From contig NZ_CP106869.1 of NCBI RefSeq assembly GCF_025665335.1, forward strand, positions 1,080,501 to 1,144,500: a stretch of DNA of 64,000 bases, given 5' to 3'. The stretch is from Xanthomonas sp. AM6 (GTDB lineage: Bacteria; Pseudomonadota; Gammaproteobacteria; Xanthomonadales; Xanthomonadaceae). The notes under the pieces were generated by a model. The model was given only the letters and a program-made list of their open reading frames with translations. It was not told the DNA's origin and did not search any database. Both the position numbers and the translations under genes were made by a program. Positions 17,190 through 28,934 of this stretch are shown in pieces (position 1 is the first letter of the stretch; every line of letters starts with the position of its first letter).

Positions 17190-17656
17190 GGCCGGGATTG
17201 GGGATTCGGGATTGGGGATTGGCAAGGGCGCGGTAGCTGCGCTTGTGCGAGGGGCTTCAGCCCCGACGCCTTACCGATAGCGTTGGGGCTCAAGCCCCTC
17301 CTGCAAAGGCGTTTGCGCCGGAGCCTGAAAAAAGGGCCTTTTTGCATCAGGCCGCTTGACAGCGATTTGCCCCACGGCAGCATCCTGCCGTCCCGAGTCC
17401 CGAGTCCCGAGTCCCGAGTCCCGAGTCCCGAGTCCCGAGTCCCGAGTCCCGAGTCCCGAGTCCCGAGTCCCGAGTCCCGAGTCCCGAGTCCCGAGTCCCG
17501 AGTCCCGAGTCCCGAGTCCCGAGTCCCGAGTCCCGAGTCCCGAGTCCCGAGTCCCGAGTCCCGAGTCCCGAGTCCCAAGTCCCGAGTCCCGAGTCCCGAG
17601 TCCCGAGTCCCGAGTCCCGAGTAAAATACCCATTCCCTATTTCCGTTGGAGCCGCC
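17190..17656. repeat. Composite heptamer / REP palindrome / heptamer region upstream of ridA
   Basis: The gap between spoT and ridA holds no gene. From left to right: GGGATTG/GGGATTC heptamers at about 17193-17220; a GGGG-core REP twin palindrome at 17249-17304; a hairpin with AAAAAGG/CCTTTTT at about 17325-17345; the spacer CGCTTGACAGCG near 17352; and the 33-copy TCCCGAG array. The same order occurs at 42045-42315, so this is a repeated element rather than random debris. Confidence 0.8.
17391..17621 (+). repeat. 33-copy heptamer tandem array (TCCCGAG)
   Basis: Exactly 33 tandem copies of the seven-base unit TCCCGAG (231 bases), uniform except unit 27 at 17573-17579, which reads TCCCAAG. 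A unit not divisible by three and near-perfect identity indicate a young, slippage-prone array. It ends 35 bases before the ridA ATG and directly abuts TAAAAT at 17622-17627, a possible ridA -10 box. Confidence 0.97.
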
Positions 17657-18040
17657 ATGTCCCGCCAGATCATCCACACCGAGCAGGCGCCGGCCGCGAT
17701 CGGGCCGTATTCGCAGGCGGTGCGCGCCGGCAACACGGTGTACTTCTCCGGCCAGATCCCGCTGGACCCGGCCACCGGCGAGATCGTGCCCGGCGACATC
17801 GGCGCGCAGGCGCGCCGCGCCTTCGACAACCTCAAGGCGGTGGCCGAGGCGGCCGGCGGTTCGCTCGACCGGATCGTGCGGCTGGGCCTGTACCTGACCG
17901 ACCTGTCCCAGTTCGCCCAGGTCAACGCGGTGATGCAGGACTATTTCCAGGCGCCGTTCCCCGCGCGTTCCACCATCGAAGTGTCCGGCCTGCCGAAGGG
18001 CGCCGGTTTCGAGGTCGATGCGGTGATGGTGCTCGACTGA
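17657..18040 (+). CDS. ridA: RidA-family enamine/imine deaminase
   Basis: Hydrolyses reactive enamine/imine intermediates released by PLP enzymes such as threonine dehydratase. The 127-residue product is full length with AIGPYSQAVRAGNTVYFSGQ, the RNL-like FDNLKAVAEAAGG helix, and PARSTIEVSGLPKGAGFEVD carrying the active-site arginine and glutamate region. A ribosome-binding site (TTGGAG) precedes the ATG. It is followed nine bases later by recG. Confidence 0.95.
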   Translation: MSRQIIHTEQAPAAIGPYSQAVRAGNTVYFSGQIPLDPATGEIVPGDIGAQARRAFDNLKAVAEAAGGSLDRIVRLGLYLTDLSQFAQVNAVMQDYFQAPFPARSTIEVSGLPKGAGFEVDAVMVLD

Positions 18041-18049
18041 CCGTCGCCC

Positions 18050-20206
18050 GTGCCGCGCGTGCAGGTTCCGGCGCCGGCGCTGTCGGCGGCAGGCGAGGCG
18101 CCGTTGTCGGCGCTGCCGGGCGTCGGCCCCAAGCTCGCCGAGAAGTTCGCCGCGCGCGGCCTGCTGACCCTGCAGGACCTGTGGCTGCACCTGCCGCTGC
18201 GCTATGAGGACCGCACCCGGCTGACCCCGGTGGCGGCGCTGCAGCCGGGCATCCCGGCGCAGGTGGAAGTGCGGGTGGAGGCGGTGGACCGCGGTTTCCG
18301 CTACCGGCCGATGCTGCGCGTGGCGGTGGCCGACGACTCGCGCGGCACGCTGGTGCTGCGCTTCTTCCAGTTCCGCGCCGCGCAGGTGGCGCAGTTCGCG
18401 GTGGGCGCGCGGCTGCGCGCGTTCGGCACGCCCAAGCCCGGCCAGCACGGGCTGGAGATCGTGCATCCGAGCTACCAGATCCTCGGCGGCGACGAAGCCG
18501 CCGGCCTGGACGACAGTCTGGACCCGGTGTATCCGGCGGTCGAGGGCATCGGCCCGGCGACGCTGCGCAAGCTGATCGGGCAGGCGCTGGACCGGCTGCC
18601 GGCCGAGGCGTCGCTGGAGCTGCTGCCGGCGGCGATGCTGGCCGAACTGGGCCTGCCGTCGCTGCGCAGCGCGCTGCTGGTCGCGCACCGGCCGCCGCCG
18701 CAGGCCGACCTGGGCGCGCTCGCCGCCGGCCTGCATCCGGCGCAGCAGCGGCTGGCGTTGGAAGAGCTGCTGGCGCACCACCTGAGCCTGCGCCGCCAGC
18801 GCATCGCCCTGCAGCGCCAGCGTTCGCCGTCGCTGCGCGGGCGCGGCCTGCTGGCCAGGCGCCTGCAGCAGTCGCTGCCGTTCCAGCTCACCGGCGCGCA
18901 GCAGCGGGTGTTCGCGCAGATCCGCGCCGACCTGGAGAAGCCCTCGCCGATGCTGCGCCTGGTGCAGGGCGACGTCGGCAGCGGCAAGACCGTGGTCGCG
19001 GCGCTGGCGGCGATGCTGGCGGTGGACAAGGGCAAGCAGGCGGCGCTGGCGGCGCCGACCGAACTGCTCGCCGAGCAGCACCTGGCGAACCTGCGCGCGT
19101 GGCTGGAGCCGCTGGGCATCCGCGTCGCCTGGCTGGCCGGCAAGGTCACCGGCAAGGCGCGCGCCGCGGTGCTGGCGCAGATCGCCTCGGGCGAGGCGCA
19201 GGTGGTGGTCGGCACGCACGCGTTGATGCAGGCCGCGGTGGCCTTCCACGACCTGGCCCTGGCCATCGTCGACGAGCAGCACCGCTTCGGCGTGCACCAG
19301 CGCCTGGCCTTGCGCGACAAGGGCGCCACCGGCGCCGGCGTGCCGCACCAGCTGGTGATGACCGCCACGCCGATCCCGCGCACGCTGGCGATGGCCGCCT
19401 ATGCCGACCTGGACGTGTCGGCGATCGACGAACTGCCGCCTGGGCGCACCCCGGTGCAGACCATCGTGCTCAGCGCCGAACGGCGCCCGGAACTGGTGCA
19501 GCGCATCCGCGCGGCCTGCGCCGAAGGCCGCCAGGCGTACTGGGTGTGCACCCTGATCGACGAAGCCGAGGAGGGCGACAAGCCGGCGCAGGGGCGGGGC
19601 GGCGGGGCGGGCGGCCGCATCGACGCCACCGCCGCGCAGGCCACCTTCGAGGCGCTGTCGGCGCAGCTGCCCGAGCTGAAGGTGGGCCTGGTGCATGGGC
19701 GCATGAAGGGCGCCGAGAAGCAGGCGGCGATGCGCGCGTTCAAGCAGGGCGAGATCGACCTGCTGGTCGCCACCACGGTGATCGAGGTCGGCGTCGACGT
19801 GCCCAACGCCTCGCTGATGATCATCGAGAACGCCGAGCGCCTGGGCCTGGCGCAGTTGCACCAGTTGCGCGGCCGGGTCGGGCGCGGCGCGGCCGCCTCC
19901 AGCTGCGTCCTGATGTACCAGGCGCCGCTGTCGGCGATGGCGCGGCAGCGGCTGCAGACCATGCGCCAGACCAACGACGGTTTCGTCATCGCCGAGAAGG
20001 ACCTGGAACTGCGCGGCCCCGGCGAACTGCTCGGCACCCGCCAGACCGGCCTGGCTGCGTTCCGCGTCGCCGACCTGGCGCGCGACGCCGGCCTGCTGCC
20101 GCGGGTGCACGGGCTGGCCGAGCGGTTGCTGGCCGACTCGCCGGCCCTGGCCGACCGCATCGTCGCGCGCTGGGTGGGCGGCGCGGCGCGGTTCGCGGGG
20201 GCGTAG
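18050..20206 (+). CDS. recG: ATP-dependent DNA helicase RecG
   Basis: Remodels stalled replication forks and Holliday junctions. The 718-residue protein has LPGVGPKLAEKF in the N-terminal wedge region, Walker A QGDVGSGKTVVA at about residue 306, the RecG-type box II DEQHRFGVHQ, TATPIPRTLAM, and the C-terminal helicase domain with VATTVIEVGVDVPNASLMII and QLRGRVGRG. The start is a GTG at 18050, nine bases after ridA; no upstream in-frame ATG gives a better N-terminus. A small Gly-rich insert (GRGGGAGGR) near residue 520 is a local oddity. Confidence 0.95.
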   Translation: MPRVQVPAPALSAAGEAPLSALPGVGPKLAEKFAARGLLTLQDLWLHLPLRYEDRTRLTPVAALQPGIPAQVEVRVEAVDRGFRYRPMLRVAVADDSRGTLVLRFFQFRAAQVAQFAVGARLRAFGTPKPGQHGLEIVHPSYQILGGDEAAGLDDSLDPVYPAVEGIGPATLRKLIGQALDRLPAEASLELLPAAMLAELGLPSLRSALLVAHRPPPQADLGALAAGLHPAQQRLALEELLAHHLSLRRQRIALQRQRSPSLRGRGLLARRLQQSLPFQLTGAQQRVFAQIRADLEKPSPMLRLVQGDVGSGKTVVAALAAMLAVDKGKQAALAAPTELLAEQHLANLRAWLEPLGIRVAWLAGKVTGKARAAVLAQIASGEAQVVVGTHALMQAAVAFHDLALAIVDEQHRFGVHQRLALRDKGATGAGVPHQLVMTATPIPRTLAMAAYADLDVSAIDELPPGRTPVQTIVLSAERRPELVQRIRAACAEGRQAYWVCTLIDEAEEGDKPAQGRGGGAGGRIDATAAQATFEALSAQLPELKVGLVHGRMKGAEKQAAMRAFKQGEIDLLVATTVIEVGVDVPNASLMIIENAERLGLAQLHQLRGRVGRGAAASSCVLMYQAPLSAMARQRLQTMRQTNDGFVIAEKDLELRGPGELLGTRQTGLAAFRVADLARDAGLLPRVHGLAERLLADSPALADRIVARWVGGAARFAGA

Positions 20207-20215
20207 GGCGTAGGG

Positions 20216-20289
20216 GCCGGGATTCGGGATTCGGGATTCGCAAGGCTGTCGCTTTCACCGATCCCGAATCCCCAATCCCCAATCCCGGC
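20216..20289. repeat. Inverted heptamer hairpin between recG and the nucleoside hydrolase
   Basis: GGGATTC copies read rightward at about 20219-20240 face GAATCCC/CAATCCC copies at about 20264-20286. They enclose a short unique loop and are bounded by GCCGGG and CCCGGC. The two arms can pair into a long stem, so it may stop recG transcripts. It looks like the outer ends of the larger composite elements at 17190 and 42045 without their inner palindrome. Confidence 0.75.
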
Positions 20290-20350
20290 TTTCCACCGCC
20301 ACGTTGCGGTGCCAGACTCGGCGGCCGAACGGACGAATGAAGAATCGCGC

Positions 20351-21289
20351 ATGAGCGACAAGATTCCCCTGCTGATCGACACCGATCCCGGTGTGGACGA
20401 TGCCCTGGCCCTGCTGATGGCCTTCGCCGACGACCGCCACGACGTGGTCGGCCTGACCATCGCCGCCGGCAACGTCGGCCTGCAGCACACCGTGCGCAAT
20501 GCGCTGAAGCTGTGCGAAGTGGCCGGACGCGAGGACGTGCCGGTGTTCGCCGGCTGCGCCGATCCGCTGCTGCATCCGGCGGTGGACGCCGCCCACGTGC
20601 ACGGCCTGGACGGCTTCGGCGACATCGGCCTGGCGCCGGCGGCGCGCGTTGCCGAGCGCGAGCACGCGGCGCTGGCGATCCTGCGCCTGTCGCACCAGTA
20701 CGCGGGCGCGCTGCTGCTGGTCGCGCTCGGCCCGCTGACCAACATCGCGCTGGCGCTGAAGCTGGATCCGACCCTGCCGCAGCGGGTGCGCCGCTTCGTG
20801 GTGATGGGCGGGGCGATCACCTGCCACGGCAACATCACCCCGGCCGCCGAATTCAACATCGCCTTCGATCCGGAGGCGGCGCATATCGTGTTTTCCGGAT
20901 TTCCGCACGTCGAGGTCGCCGACTGGGAGGCCACCGTCGCGCACGGCCTGCCGCACCGCGAGGTCGAGCAGTGGCTGGCGGCGGACGCCGACAAGGCGCG
21001 CTTCTACGAGCAGATCTCGCGCAAGACCCGGCTGTGGTCGGAGGATTCGCGCGGCGAGCACTGGTATGCCGCCGATGCGCTGGCGATGGCCTGGGCGCTG
21101 CAGCCCGACGGCGCGCTGGAGGTGCAGGCGCGGCCGCTGCAGGTCGAGCTGGCCGGGGTGCACAGCCGCGGCGCCACCCTGGTCGACTGGAACCGCCAGC
21201 TCGGCCTGGCCGACAACGCGGCGATGCTGATCCGCTACGACCAGGCCCGCTTCCAGGCGCTGGCGCGCGCGGCGGTCGGCGCCGGCTGA
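20351..21289 (+). CDS. Inosine/uridine-preferring nucleoside hydrolase
   Basis: Cleaves the N-glycosidic bond of ribonucleosides for salvage. The 312-residue protein starts [20 protein letters not shown], with the calcium-binding aspartate cluster at Asp10, Asp12, Asp16 and Asp17. It later has [20 protein letters not shown] followed by [10 protein letters not shown], the family's substrate loop, and [12 protein letters not shown] near the C-terminus. Exact nucleoside preference cannot be read. The ATG at 20351 is used; an in-frame ATG 14 codons upstream lacks family similarity. Confidence 0.93.
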   Translation: MSDKIPLLIDTDPGVDDALALLMAFADDRHDVVGLTIAAGNVGLQHTVRNALKLCEVAGREDVPVFAGCADPLLHPAVDAAHVHGLDGFGDIGLAPAARVAEREHAALAILRLSHQYAGALLLVALGPLTNIALALKLDPTLPQRVRRFVVMGGAITCHGNITPAAEFNIAFDPEAAHIVFSGFPHVEVADWEATVAHGLPHREVEQWLAADADKARFYEQISRKTRLWSEDSRGEHWYAADALAMAWALQPDGALEVQARPLQVELAGVHSRGATLVDWNRQLGLADNAAMLIRYDQARFQALARAAVGAG

Positions 21290-21373
21290 AGCCGGGCCTG
21301 TCGACCCGGGCCGGCAGCCTGCCCGGGCGTCGACCGGGGGCGGACGCAGGGGATTGCCGGGAAAGTGGCCCCC

Positions 21374-21401
21374 GGCCGCGGCGCTTTTCCGCGCCGCGGC
21401 C
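21374..21401 (+). terminator. GC hairpin after nucleoside hydrolase
   Basis: A perfect 11-base stem GGCCGCGGCGC/GCGCCGCGGCC with loop TTTTCC lies about 85 bases after the hydrolase stop. It has no T-run, so termination is possible but not certain. Confidence 0.4.
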
Positions 21402-21431
21402 GCGGCAGTGCGGATTCGGTGCAGGTTGTTG

Positions 21432-21461
21432 TTGCGCGAGGGCCAGGGGAGTTGGTATAGT
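21432..21461 (+). promoter_or_regulatory. Promoter for rpmE2
   Basis: TTGCGC at 21432-21437 and TATAGT at 21456-21461 with an 18-base spacer lie 38 bases before the L31 ATG. Confidence 0.5.
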
Positions 21462-21498
21462 TTCCCTCTTGTCCAGCAGCCCCCTACGGTGCGAGCCC

Positions 21499-21741
21499 AT
21501 GAAGGCCGACATCCATCCCCAGTACCGCGACGTCGTGTTCCACGATGTCACCTCCGATTTCAAGATCCTGACCCGTTCGACCATGTCCTCGAAAGAGACG
21601 GTCAAGTGGGAGGACGGCGAAGAGTATCCGTTGATCAAGGTCGAAATCTCCTCGGCTTCGCACCCGTTCTACACGGGCAAGCACAAGGTCATCGACACCA
21701 GCGGCCGCATCGACAAGTTCCAGAAGCGCTACGCGCGCTGA
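21499..21741 (+). CDS. rpmE2: 50S ribosomal protein L31, type B
   Basis: An 80-residue large-subunit protein starting [20 protein letters not shown]. It lacks the two CxxC zinc motifs of type A L31, which marks it as the zinc-free type B paralogue that often replaces the zinc form when zinc is scarce. It has its own promoter and a strong terminator and is therefore a single-gene unit before gltA. Confidence 0.95.
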   Translation: MKADIHPQYRDVVFHDVTSDFKILTRSTMSSKETVKWEDGEEYPLIKVEISSASHPFYTGKHKVIDTSGRIDKFQKRYAR

Positions 21742-21761
21742 TCGAGCGGTCGAAGTGGTAA

Positions 21762-21792
21762 GAAGACGGCCGCGCCCTGCGCGGCCGTCTTC
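21762..21792 (+). terminator. Terminator after rpmE2
   Basis: A perfect 13-base stem GAAGACGGCCGCG/CGCGGCCGTCTTC with a 5-base loop begins 20 bases after the L31 stop and is followed by GTTTGG. Confidence 0.8.
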
Positions 21793-22034
21793 GTTTGGCG
21801 CCCCCCGATTCGTCGATTCCCGGCATGCAGCGCCGGCGTAGATTCTCCCGTCCCTGCGGCGGCGAGGATGCAACGCTGTGTCGCCGCCGCACCCTCGCTC
21901 TACGACTTCAGTACGAGCGACTACTCAAATGTTGCTGTGCGATAATGGCGCGATCCGTGGTAATTGCCGTGGACTTCCTTCACGCGTCTGTTCGCAAAGC
22001 ACGGGCAGGCGCCTTCCACTGAGGAGCGCACACT

Positions 22035-23324
<1,290 letters not shown>

Positions 23325-23350
23325 TCGCGCTGCCGCTGGTCCGTTGCAAG

Positions 23351-23380
23351 AACGCCCCGCTGTGCGGGGCGTTTTTTTTT
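23351..23380 (+). terminator. Rho-independent terminator of gltA
   Basis: Stem AACGCCCCGC/GCGGGGCGTT with loop TGT, followed by seven more T residues; starts 26 bases after the gltA stop. Confidence 0.95.
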
Positions 23381-23417
23381 GCGGCGCGGACCAGGGGCGG
23401 TGGTTCCGGCTTCGCTC

Positions 23418-23443
23418 GTCGCGACTGAAGCCGCTCCCACAGA
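23418..23443 (-). repeat. Single REP half-unit (CGGC-core)
   Basis: GTCGCGACTGAAGCCGCTCC plus CACAGA matches one arm of the twin palindromes at 44471 and 61690. No second arm is present, so this is a lone or decayed copy between gltA and the DMP19-family gene. Confidence 0.65.
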
Positions 23444-23505
23444 AGTCGTTGCCGCAGAAGCGCCGCCGCAAGGGCGGCAGCGTCCGTGCCAGGCGCGATC
23501 GGCGC

Positions 23506-24324
23506 CTACAGCTCGGCCGGCGCCTCGGTCTGCACGACCAGCGCGTGGCTGTCGGCGTCGTGCATGCGCGCGATGCCGTCCAGGTCGAGCAGGTAGAAAT
23601 GGCCGCGATCGGTCAGGAAATGCCAGGCCAGCACCTGGCCGCCGTTGTGTGCGTGGCTGGGATCGCCGGCGGTGACCCCCTCCAGCGTGTGCCCGCTGGC
23701 GGCGCACAGGCGGCGGATCAGCTTCATGTAGCGCGGTTCGTTCTCCAGCGCCGCGGCAATGCGCGCGTGGCGATCGGGCAGGGCGGCGGCGCGGCGCTCG
23801 ACCTCGGCCTGCATCTCCGCGATCGACAGCACCACCAGCTGCGGATGCGCGCGCAGCCAGGCCGAATTCAAGGCGATCAGGTCTTCCTGCTCCGCCAGCG
23901 CATGGAACGCGTCGCCATGCCGGTCGAGCGCGTCGCGCGCCGGGTTGTCGCCGAAATAGTCGCCATCCATGAACGCCTGCAGCGTGTCGTCGTCCATCTG
24001 CTCCAGCAGTGCGCGGCTGGCCGCGTACAGCGCCGCATGCCGCGGCGCCTGCATCGCCTCCAGCCCGCGCCCGACCTGGTCCAGCACCACCGGGTCGGCA
24101 TTGCAGTTGTAGACGAACTGGGCGAAGCCGCCGTTTTCCACCTGCGCCACGTAGAAATCAACGTAGTAGCTGCACATCGCCTCGGCGGCGATCTCGTCCG
24201 GGCGCAGCCATTGGTCGAGCTGGGCGTTGATGAAGCTGATGTTGGACTGGATCGGCGCGTACGCATCGTCGCTGTCGAAGCTGTTGCGCGAGATGACGAT
24301 GGCGGTGGACGGGATGGCGGGCAT
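23506..24324 (-). CDS. DMP19/DUF4375-family protein
   Basis: A 272-residue protein whose N-terminal half reads EAMCSYYVDFYVAQVENGGF then AQFVYN, the signature of the DMP19/DUF4375 family named after the Neisseria DNA-mimic protein. It is acidic at its centre (MDDDTLQAFMDGDYFGDNPA). The C-terminal part, ending DADSHALVVQTEAPAEL, is less recognisable. Whether this member mimics DNA is unknown. Start ATG at 24324. Confidence 0.75.
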   Translation of the reverse strand: MPAIPSTAIVISRNSFDSDDAYAPIQSNISFINAQLDQWLRPDEIAAEAMCSYYVDFYVAQVENGGFAQFVYNCNADPVVLDQVGRGLEAMQAPRHAALYAASRALLEQMDDDTLQAFMDGDYFGDNPARDALDRHGDAFHALAEQEDLIALNSAWLRAHPQLVVLSIAEMQAEVERRAAALPDRHARIAAALENEPRYMKLIRRLCAASGHTLEGVTAGDPSHAHNGGQVLAWHFLTDRGHFYLLDLDGIARMHDADSHALVVQTEAPAEL

Positions 24325-24374
24325 GCAGTGGTCCGTTGGCGGAAGAGGAGGCGCGCAAGATGCGCGGCAAGGCG

Positions 24375-25022
24375 TCAGCGCCGCTGCTGGTAGTCGGCGA
24401 TGTCCTGCTCGGTCAGCAGTTGCCGCAGTTGGCTTGCCGAGGCGCGCCGCATCGGCTTTTCGTCGACCTGCGACAGCGGCGCCTGGCGCAGCGCGTCGTA
24501 GGGCAGCACGGTGAGGTCGAAGGTCAGTTCCTCGGCGGCGAACAGCCACGCCGGGAATTCCTCGCTGCGTTCGCGGTCCAGGCGCAGCCGGCGCGTGCGC
24601 GATTCGGCCGGGATCCGGTGTTCCTCGAGGAAGCGCGCCACCGCGTCCGCGTCGTCGCTGTGCAGGTGCAGCTGCACCGGGCTGTTCGCATCGGCGGTGC
24701 CGTCGTGCACCGGGCCGACCAGGCGCGGTGCGAACGCATGCAGGAAGTCCATCGCGCGCAAGGCCGCCTCGCGCCGCAGGCGCAGGCCGCCGGCGTGGTC
24801 GGGCCCGGCGAACAGACGCTGGTATTCGCGCAGCGCATCCTCGATCTCGCGGTTGCGCGGCAGCGAGGCGTCGTCGTGGATGCCGAGCCGCTCGGCGGCC
24901 TTCAGCTTGGCCTGGTGGAAGTCGCGGATGCCGCCCTCGGCCATCAGCCGGGCGGCTTCGTGGGCCAGCCGCCGGCGGCGTTCGTGCGTGCGGGTCTGGG
25001 CATGTTGCCGAGCGTGGTGCAT
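24375..25022 (-). CDS. Conserved hypothetical protein
   Basis: A 215-residue cytoplasmic protein with no signal peptide or membrane span. It opens with a basic helix-rich region (HERRRRLAHEAARLMAEGGI then RDFHQAKLKAAERLG), continues with LREYQRLFAGPD and ends DEKPMRRASASQLRQLLTEQ. I do not recognise a function. It lies between a DMP19-family gene and ponA on the same strand. The ATG at 25022 is the first reasonable start. Confidence 0.75.
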   Translation of the reverse strand: MHHARQHAQTRTHERRRRLAHEAARLMAEGGIRDFHQAKLKAAERLGIHDDASLPRNREIEDALREYQRLFAGPDHAGGLRLRREAALRAMDFLHAFAPRLVGPVHDGTADANSPVQLHLHSDDADAVARFLEEHRIPAESRTRRLRLDRERSEEFPAWLFAAEELTFDLTVLPYDALRQAPLSQVDEKPMRRASASQLRQLLTEQDIADYQQRR

Positions 25023-25221
25023 GGGGCCGCCTCCCTCAAAGCCTGCCCCGACTGTACAACAGCGCCGTGACATCGGCATGCAGTGCACCAAGGCGCCGGC
25101 AGCGAACATCCCTGGAGCCGCGCCGGCCAAATGCGATGCCGCATCGGAGGGCTGGCGGCATCGCAGCCAGCGCCACCGGTGCCGGGACTCGACGAGTCCC
25201 GAGTCCCCGGTTCCGAACCGA

Positions 25222-27657
25222 TCAGAAAATATCGAACGCCGCGTCGTCGGTCTTCTGGTCCTGCAGGCCGTAGTCGAACTCCTGGATGCGATCCATGTCC
25301 TCGACCTTGACCCACTCGGTGGCGCCGTTGAGCGAGGCCTGGACCATGCCGGCCGGCGGGTCGTTGCTGGCGATCGGCTTGTCCTTCAGCGCCACGCGCA
25401 TGTACTCGATCCAGATCGGCAGCGCGGCCTTGCCGCCGTACTCGCGGTAGCCGAGCGAGCGGAAGTCGTCGCGGCCGACCCACACGGTGGTCACGTAGGG
25501 GCCGCCGAAGCCGGAGAACCAGGCGTCGCGGTGGTCGTTGGTGGAGCCGGTCTTGCCGCCGACGTCCTCGCGGCCCAGCACCTTGGCCGCGGTGCCGGTG
25601 CCGCGCTGGACCACGTCGCGCATCATCGAGACCAGCTGGTAGGCGGTGCGCTCGTCGATCGCGCGCGGCGCCACCTTGGCCTCGGGGTCGGGCGCCGGCG
25701 CGGTCTCGGCCGCAGCCGGGGTCGCGGCGGCGGTGGCCGCAGGCTTGGGCGCCGGCGGCGGGGTGGCCGCGCCGAAGTTGAAGCCGTCGACCACCTGGCT
25801 GGCCGGGGTGGCGCTGCCGCCGACGCTGCCGCAGCTGCGGCAGGCGGTCGGCGGGTGCTCCTGGAACAGCACGTTGCCGTCGCGGTCGGTGACCTTGTCG
25901 ATGATCCAGGTGTCCACCCGCGAGCCGCCGTTGGCGAACACCGCGTAGCCGCGCGCCACCGACAGCGGGGTCAGCGAGGCGGTGCCCAGCGACATCGACA
26001 GGTTGGGCGGCAGTTCGGCCTCCTGGAAGCCGAACTGGCTGATGTACTTGCGCGCGAAGTCCACGCCGATGCTGTCGAGCAGGCGCACCGAGACCAGATT
26101 GCGCGACTGCACCAGCGCCTCGCGCAGGCGCATCGGGCCGCGGAAGCCGCCGCCGTCGTTCTGCGGCGACCAGGTCTTGCCGCGGCGGTCGCGGAACACC
26201 ACCGGCGCGTCGAGCACGATCGAGGCCGGGTTGAAGCCCTTCTCGAACGCGGCCGCGTACAGGAACGGCTTGAAGCTGGAGCCCGGCTGGCGCCGCGCCT
26301 GGGTGGCGCGGTTGAACTTGTTGCCGGCATAGCTGAAGCCGCCGACCAAGGCGCGCAGCGCGCCGTTGTTGGCGTCCAGCGAGACCAGCGCCGACTGCCC
26401 GCGCGGCAGCTGGGTGATCTCCCATTCGCCCGGCTTGTCGCCGGCCTGGATCCGCACCAGGTCGCCGCGCTTGAGCAGGGTCGCCGGGCTGCGCCCGGTC
26501 CAGCGGCTGGAGGCGGCCGGCAGCACCAGTTCGGTCTTGTTGGCCAGCACCACGGTGGCGCTGCCGTCGCTGCCGGTGGCGGCGACGATGCTCGGCAGCA
26601 TGCCGCCCTGCGCATTGATGCCGGCCAGGTGGGTGGCCAGCGCGGCCGCGTCGGCGTCGGCGGGCACGTCGAAATGCTGCTCCACGCCGTGCCAGCCGTG
26701 GCGCCGGTCGTAGATCACCAGGCCCTGGCGCACCGCGTGGTTGGCCGCGGCCTGCAGTTCGGTGTCGATGGTGGTGGTGACGTGGTAGCCCTTGTCGACC
26801 ACGTCGCCGCCGAAGCGCGCGATCATTTCCTGGCGCACCAGCTCGGCCACGTACGGCGACTCCACCTCGACCGGGCGCTCGTGCGGGGTCGCGTGCATCG
26901 GCACCGCCTTGGCCGCGTCGGCCTCGGCCTGGGTGATGAAGCCCAGCGCGGCCATGCGGCTGAGCACGTAGTTGTCGCGGCGCTGCTTGGCGCGCTCGGG
27001 ATTGCTGATCGGGTTGCCGCTGGACGGGAACTTGGGGATGCCGGACAGCGAGGCCATCTCGTCCAGGCTCAGTTCGTTGAGCTTCTTGCCGTAGTAGTAC
27101 TCGGCCGCGGCCGCGACGCCGTAGGCGCGGTTGCCGAAGAAGCTCTTGTTGAGGTACAGCTCGAAGATCTCGTCCTTGCTCAGCTCGGCCTCGATCTTGC
27201 GCGCCAGCAGGATCTCGGCCAGCTTGCGGGTATAGCTGTATTCCGAGCTCAGGAAGAACTGGCGGGCGACCTGCTGGGTGATGGTCGAGCCGCCCGGCAC
27301 GCGCTTGTCGCTGGTGGTGGCCAGCAGCCACACCGCGCGGGCGATGCCTTTGTAGTCGACCCCGCCATGCTGGTAGAAGCGCGCATCCTCGGTGGCCAGG
27401 AACGCCTGCTTCAGCCGCTCCGGCACGTCCTTCATGGTGATCGGATAGCGCCGGGTCTCGCCGAACAGCGCCATCAGCTTGCCGTCGCTGGCATAGACGT
27501 ACATGGGCTCCTGCAGCTCCACCTGGCGCAGCGTCTGCACGTCGGGAAGCTTGGAGGACACGACGTAATACAGCCCGCCGGCGGCGGCGGCTCCGACCAG
27601 GACGAGGACGACAAACGTGACCAGCGCCCAGCGCAGCCAACGACGAAAACGGGGCAT
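25222..27657 (-). CDS. mrcA: Penicillin-binding protein 1A (bifunctional class A PBP)
   Basis: Polymerises and cross-links peptidoglycan. The 811-residue protein has a TM anchor at about residues 8-28 and a GT51 glycosyltransferase domain with the catalytic [10 protein letters not shown] near residue 90 and [13 protein letters not shown]. The transpeptidase domain has SxxK in [13 protein letters not shown], an SxN equivalent in [11 protein letters not shown] and [15 protein letters not shown]. An Ala/Pro-rich insert preceded by CRSCG lies near residues 610-670. The start at 27657 ([10 protein letters not shown]) puts the TM where expected. It is divergent from pilM, as in many gammaproteobacteria. 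Confidence 0.96.
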   Translation of the reverse strand: MPRFRRWLRWALVTFVVLVLVGAAAAGGLYYVVSSKLPDVQTLRQVELQEPMYVYASDGKLMALFGETRRYPITMKDVPERLKQAFLATEDARFYQHGGVDYKGIARAVWLLATTSDKRVPGGSTITQQVARQFFLSSEYSYTRKLAEILLARKIEAELSKDEIFELYLNKSFFGNRAYGVAAAAEYYYGKKLNELSLDEMASLSGIPKFPSSGNPISNPERAKQRRDNYVLSRMAALGFITQAEADAAKAVPMHATPHERPVEVESPYVAELVRQEMIARFGGDVVDKGYHVTTTIDTELQAAANHAVRQGLVIYDRRHGWHGVEQHFDVPADADAAALATHLAGINAQGGMLPSIVAATGSDGSATVVLANKTELVLPAASSRWTGRSPATLLKRGDLVRIQAGDKPGEWEITQLPRGQSALVSLDANNGALRALVGGFSYAGNKFNRATQARRQPGSSFKPFLYAAAFEKGFNPASIVLDAPVVFRDRRGKTWSPQNDGGGFRGPMRLREALVQSRNLVSVRLLDSIGVDFARKYISQFGFQEAELPPNLSMSLGTASLTPLSVARGYAVFANGGSRVDTWIIDKVTDRDGNVLFQEHPPTACRSCGSVGGSATPASQVVDGFNFGAATPPPAPKPAATAAATPAAAETAPAPDPEAKVAPRAIDERTAYQLVSMMRDVVQRGTGTAAKVLGREDVGGKTGSTNDHRDAWFSGFGGPYVTTVWVGRDDFRSLGYREYGGKAALPIWIEYMRVALKDKPIASNDPPAGMVQASLNGATEWVKVEDMDRIQEFDYGLQDQKTDDAAFDIF

Positions 27658-27693
27658 CGACAGAGATTCCGATTGCAGATTTCTTGGGCGCAG

Positions 27694-27699
27694 AGTATA
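27694..27699 (-). promoter_or_regulatory. Likely -10 box of the PBP1A gene
   Basis: TATACT on the minus strand, 37 bases before the chosen ATG; no clear -35 box is visible upstream. Confidence 0.4.
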
Positions 27700-27770
27700 G
27701 AGTACGCCGGGGAACGGCTGGGGCCGGTTCCGGGGATGCGAAGGGTTTGCCGCCACAGGACATGCCGTGA

Positions 27771-28933
<1,163 letters not shown>

Positions 28934-28934
<1 letters not shown>

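Noticed and set aside
14574-17225. An 883-codon open frame on the minus strand opposite spoT
   Set aside because: Composition is His/Arg/Gln/Leu-rich without motifs; spoT on the other strand is complete and conserved.
17391-17621. Heptamer array considered as a CRISPR or telomere-like sequence
   Set aside because: Units are contiguous with no spacers and no cas gene is near; it is a simple tandem repeat inside a circular-chromosome type gene context.
17283-17925. Open frames encoding heptapeptide repeats such as GLGTRDS over the heptamer array
   Set aside because: A seven-base repeat is open in all frames and always yields repeating peptides; there is no ribosome-binding site or family.
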